A stretch of 6,503 nucleotides of DNA from assembly GCA_903871435.1 (NCBI GenBank), contig CAIQGU010000453.1, positions 1-6,503 on the forward strand, read 5' to 3'. The DNA comes from an uncultured Burkholderiales bacterium. Lineage in GTDB: Bacteria > Pseudomonadota > Gammaproteobacteria > Burkholderiales > Burkholderiaceae_F. A program made the position numbers and the translations under genes. How positions within the stretch are numbered: the stretch's first letter is position 1; every line of letters begins with the position of its first letter. The notes beneath the pieces were generated by a model. The model had not been told where the DNA came from. It saw nothing but the letters and a program-made list of their open reading frames with translations, and did not search any database. Shown one piece after another: positions 5,701 to 6,503 of this stretch.

Positions 5701-6503
5701 CGCCGGCAGTGGCACTTGTTGGGCGAGGCGGCTCCAGTCGCTCAGGACAATGCGGCTGGCCTCGAAATGCATCCGCGGCGCGGGCAGGGTGGCACTTGCA
5801 GGTCCCGCCGGCACAGGTGCCTGGGTCGTGCGGAACAGCAAATTGGTGGCGGGCAGGTGCAATTTATCAGGGCCCTCCATATGCAGTCCGGTCAGTGCGG
5901 TTTCCCGCGTGTCGCCGGCGCGGTCGGTCCAGGAGGACTGGGTCAGCCGGCCTTCGAGCAGCTGCAGGCGCAGCGGTTGCAGGTCGGGACGCAATTGTGC
6001 GGAGACATTGTTGAGCGCTACGTCGGCGCGCAGACGATTGATGTTGAGCCCGGAGAAATCGAACCAGGCACGCAGCGCTCCGCTGGCTTTCTCCAGCCGC
6101 GCCGGCGCCGGCACGAGCTGCGTTATCGCGTCCAGCCGGGCCAGGTCCGCGTAGTCGAGTTGGGCGTAGACATGGCCGCTCCATGAGGAGTAGCGGGTTG
6201 CCGGCTGGTCCCAGGGCTGGGTGAATTCCGCGCGCACGTCGATGGGGCCTGCCAGCTCGGCGGGCGGCCGCAACTGCAGCGCCAGGTGATGCGCTCTCAG
6301 GCCGTGCGAGAGTACGAGGTTGACGTTGGTCAGTTCGTAGGTTTTGTCTTGCGGCGGGGTGGGGTCAATGGAGTTTGCGGCTGAAGTGATTTGCTTCGTG
6401 GGGGGAAGTGCGGGCGGATTTGCTGCAGGGACGCCCGCCTTCGCAGCCGCTGGGGCGGCTGCTACGACGGGTGATTCGGTTATTGCCGCGGGCGCGCCCG
6501 CGG
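2752..6503 (-). CDS. yhdP: YhdP-family AsmA-like phospholipid transport protein (5' end outside the window)
   Basis: YhdP, TamB and YdbH are AsmA-like bridge proteins of Gram-negative bacteria. Each is anchored in the inner membrane and spans the periplasm with a lipid-carrying beta groove, supplying phospholipid to the outer membrane. The frame is open from the window edge to a TGA at 2754-2752, giving 1249 visible residues. The start, N-terminal membrane helix and probably about 150-200 residues lie beyond 6503, judging from the E. coli length of about 1266. The body is long amphipathic beta strand of the DUF3971 type (SSWSGHVYAQLDYADL near visible residue 105; WIEGGLLGGAVTEGTFYLHG mid-protein). 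The C-terminal 150 residues carry the AsmA_2 hallmark: GRLLGVFSLQSLPN, LDFRDLFSEGFAFD, INAGTASLAYILVNPAIG and YMVTGSWADPKVDKV. I find only one cysteine, as expected for a periplasmic protein. Ala/Pro/Gly-rich insertions interrupt it at about 6346-6503, 5464-5565 and 3885-3954. A TTG at 6273 could be mistaken for the start, but homology-like coding sequence continues upstream of it. The amidase gene follows after 244 bases. Confidence 0.95.
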   Translation of the reverse strand, partial: AGAPAAITESPVVAAAPAAAKAGVPAANPPALPPTKQITSAANSIDPTPPQDKTYELTNVNLVLSHGLRAHHLALQLRPPAELAGPIDVRAEFTQPWDQPATRYSSWSGHVYAQLDYADLARLDAITQLVPAPARLEKASGALRAWFDFSGLNINRLRADVALNNVSAQLRPDLQPLRLQLLEGRLTQSSWTDRAGDTRETALTGLHMEGPDKLHLPATNLLFRTTQAPVPAGPASATLPAPRMHFEASRIVLSDWSRLAQQVPLPADWLALIERTAARGTLDDLQADWGGPEGAAAYALKSRFSGLGFALRSPPPAAAPGTTDTAAAAGGAGAAPTQADEPPPPYACENLAGSVDMDQNSGTLRLDSANSQLRLPAIFEEPAFSFDTLAARVRWRREGDTRLEVDVDSLAAANEDLDLSFSGAYQKSGTEPARLDLNGRLGRGKVKSAYRYLPHVTAAPARAWIEGGLLGGAVTEGTFYLHGDPLRFPFSDAKSGEFHAALHVQDGQIDVAPRPADAVVGPPGDVHGPWPLLTNIDADIVFDRSTVTVNARSARAYGYELNGLTARLPDIAHPDQHVLVDGQGSGSLPELLRYVAASPVNGLTGGWMASATASGAARLKVRLDVPLAHANDTTVNGTLSFRNNNFMLRDDIAPFTGVNGDLGFDQRGIRFTGLTAGYIGGDARIAGETLPDGTISIHASGTATPQGAKRQVPPALLRRILDHTRGTFRYTASLTLQHGALGLQIDSDLTGLAADLPDPFRKAAAELRPLHVEIVPVAGTVPARETMRATLGGDLNVELHRVANGTPDMAIERGVIAVGGKANVPDRGLLLFVDQPHLDVDRWSRLLGLSPGAAASGDARPLPGAAPAGSAEANSVDLLVVHTADMAVSGKSLSNVSLSGRRDPDQSWYADIDSDQAAGSVHWVGTHGAVAGRITARLAKLVIPESDKKEVTDLLDAPPTAFPALDIVADQLDLGSTKLGRLEVEAQNSVAGTGGARADSWILQRLTLTNPDGKFNGTGTWQREGNAPARRMAVKFTLDFNNGGGVLGRFGIPDAIRNGKGKLDGELSWSGSPFAINYPSLNGKLHLAAEKGQFLKADAGVRGRLLGVFSLQSLPNRVTLDFRDLFSEGFAFDSISANAVVSNGNLTTDDFIMKGLNAVVRIKGDADINAETQKLEVVVIPEINAGTASLAYILVNPAIGVGTFIANYLFRKPLQAAFTNVYMVTGSWADPKVDKVKFESRPAAAAGSD
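6486..6503. repeat. 18-bp perfect palindrome inside yhdP at the window edge
   Basis: The 18 bases from 6486 to 6503 read the same on both strands: CCGCGGGCG followed by its reverse complement. It lies in the Ala/Pro-rich coding stretch of yhdP, where GCG, CCC and GGC codons make such symmetry fairly likely. Whether it extends further cannot be seen because the window stops here. Confidence 0.5.

Noticed and set aside
6271..6273. TTG at 6273 as the yhdP start
   Set aside because: The frame stays open to the window edge and reads as beta-strand-like coding sequence upstream. The membrane anchor expected at the N-terminus is also not found after this TTG.

Overview
The window is a GC-rich stretch of a bacterial chromosome. 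It carries three genes, all read from the minus strand in the order yhdP, a Nit1-type amidase gene, tldD. The GC-rich third codon positions, the protein sequences and this gene order point to a betaproteobacterium of the order Burkholderiales, possibly the Alcaligenaceae (Bordetella/Achromobacter group). The family-level placement is inference. From general knowledge, the same yhdP-amidase-tldD order also occurs in Pseudomonas and other proteobacteria, so this is a conserved housekeeping neighbourhood and not an accessory island.

Layout, in the direction of transcription (right to left). Positions 6503-2752 hold the C-terminal 1249 residues of a YhdP/AsmA-like lipid-transport protein, whose 5' end lies beyond the right edge. 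A 244-base gap follows (2751-2508). About 100 bases of it (2565-2667) are a degenerate tandem repeat of 13 bp. The amidase gene (2507-1668, 279 aa) starts at a GTG and carries an intact Glu-Lys-Cys catalytic triad. A 109-base leader with a good ribosome binding site precedes tldD (1558-95, 487 aa), a metalloprotease subunit with an intact HExxxH motif and the family's C-terminal cysteine. The tldD stop codon lies inside a second tandem repeat, also of 13 bp, which runs to about position 25.

The genes probably form one transcription unit, but their jobs are not obviously linked. YhdP moves phospholipid to the outer membrane, the amidase repairs deaminated glutathione, and TldD works with TldE/PmbA in peptide proteolysis. 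No mobile element, RNA gene, CRISPR array, phage gene or clear defence or toxin system is visible, and I found no new multi-gene system.

The part the genes do not explain is the pair of 13-bp tandem arrays. They sit on either side of the amidase-tldD pair, have the same period, and have different but faintly similar consensus sequences. Ala/Pro/Gly-rich insertions in YhdP are a second, milder oddity. The many long open frames on the opposite strand are GC-driven shadows of these genes.
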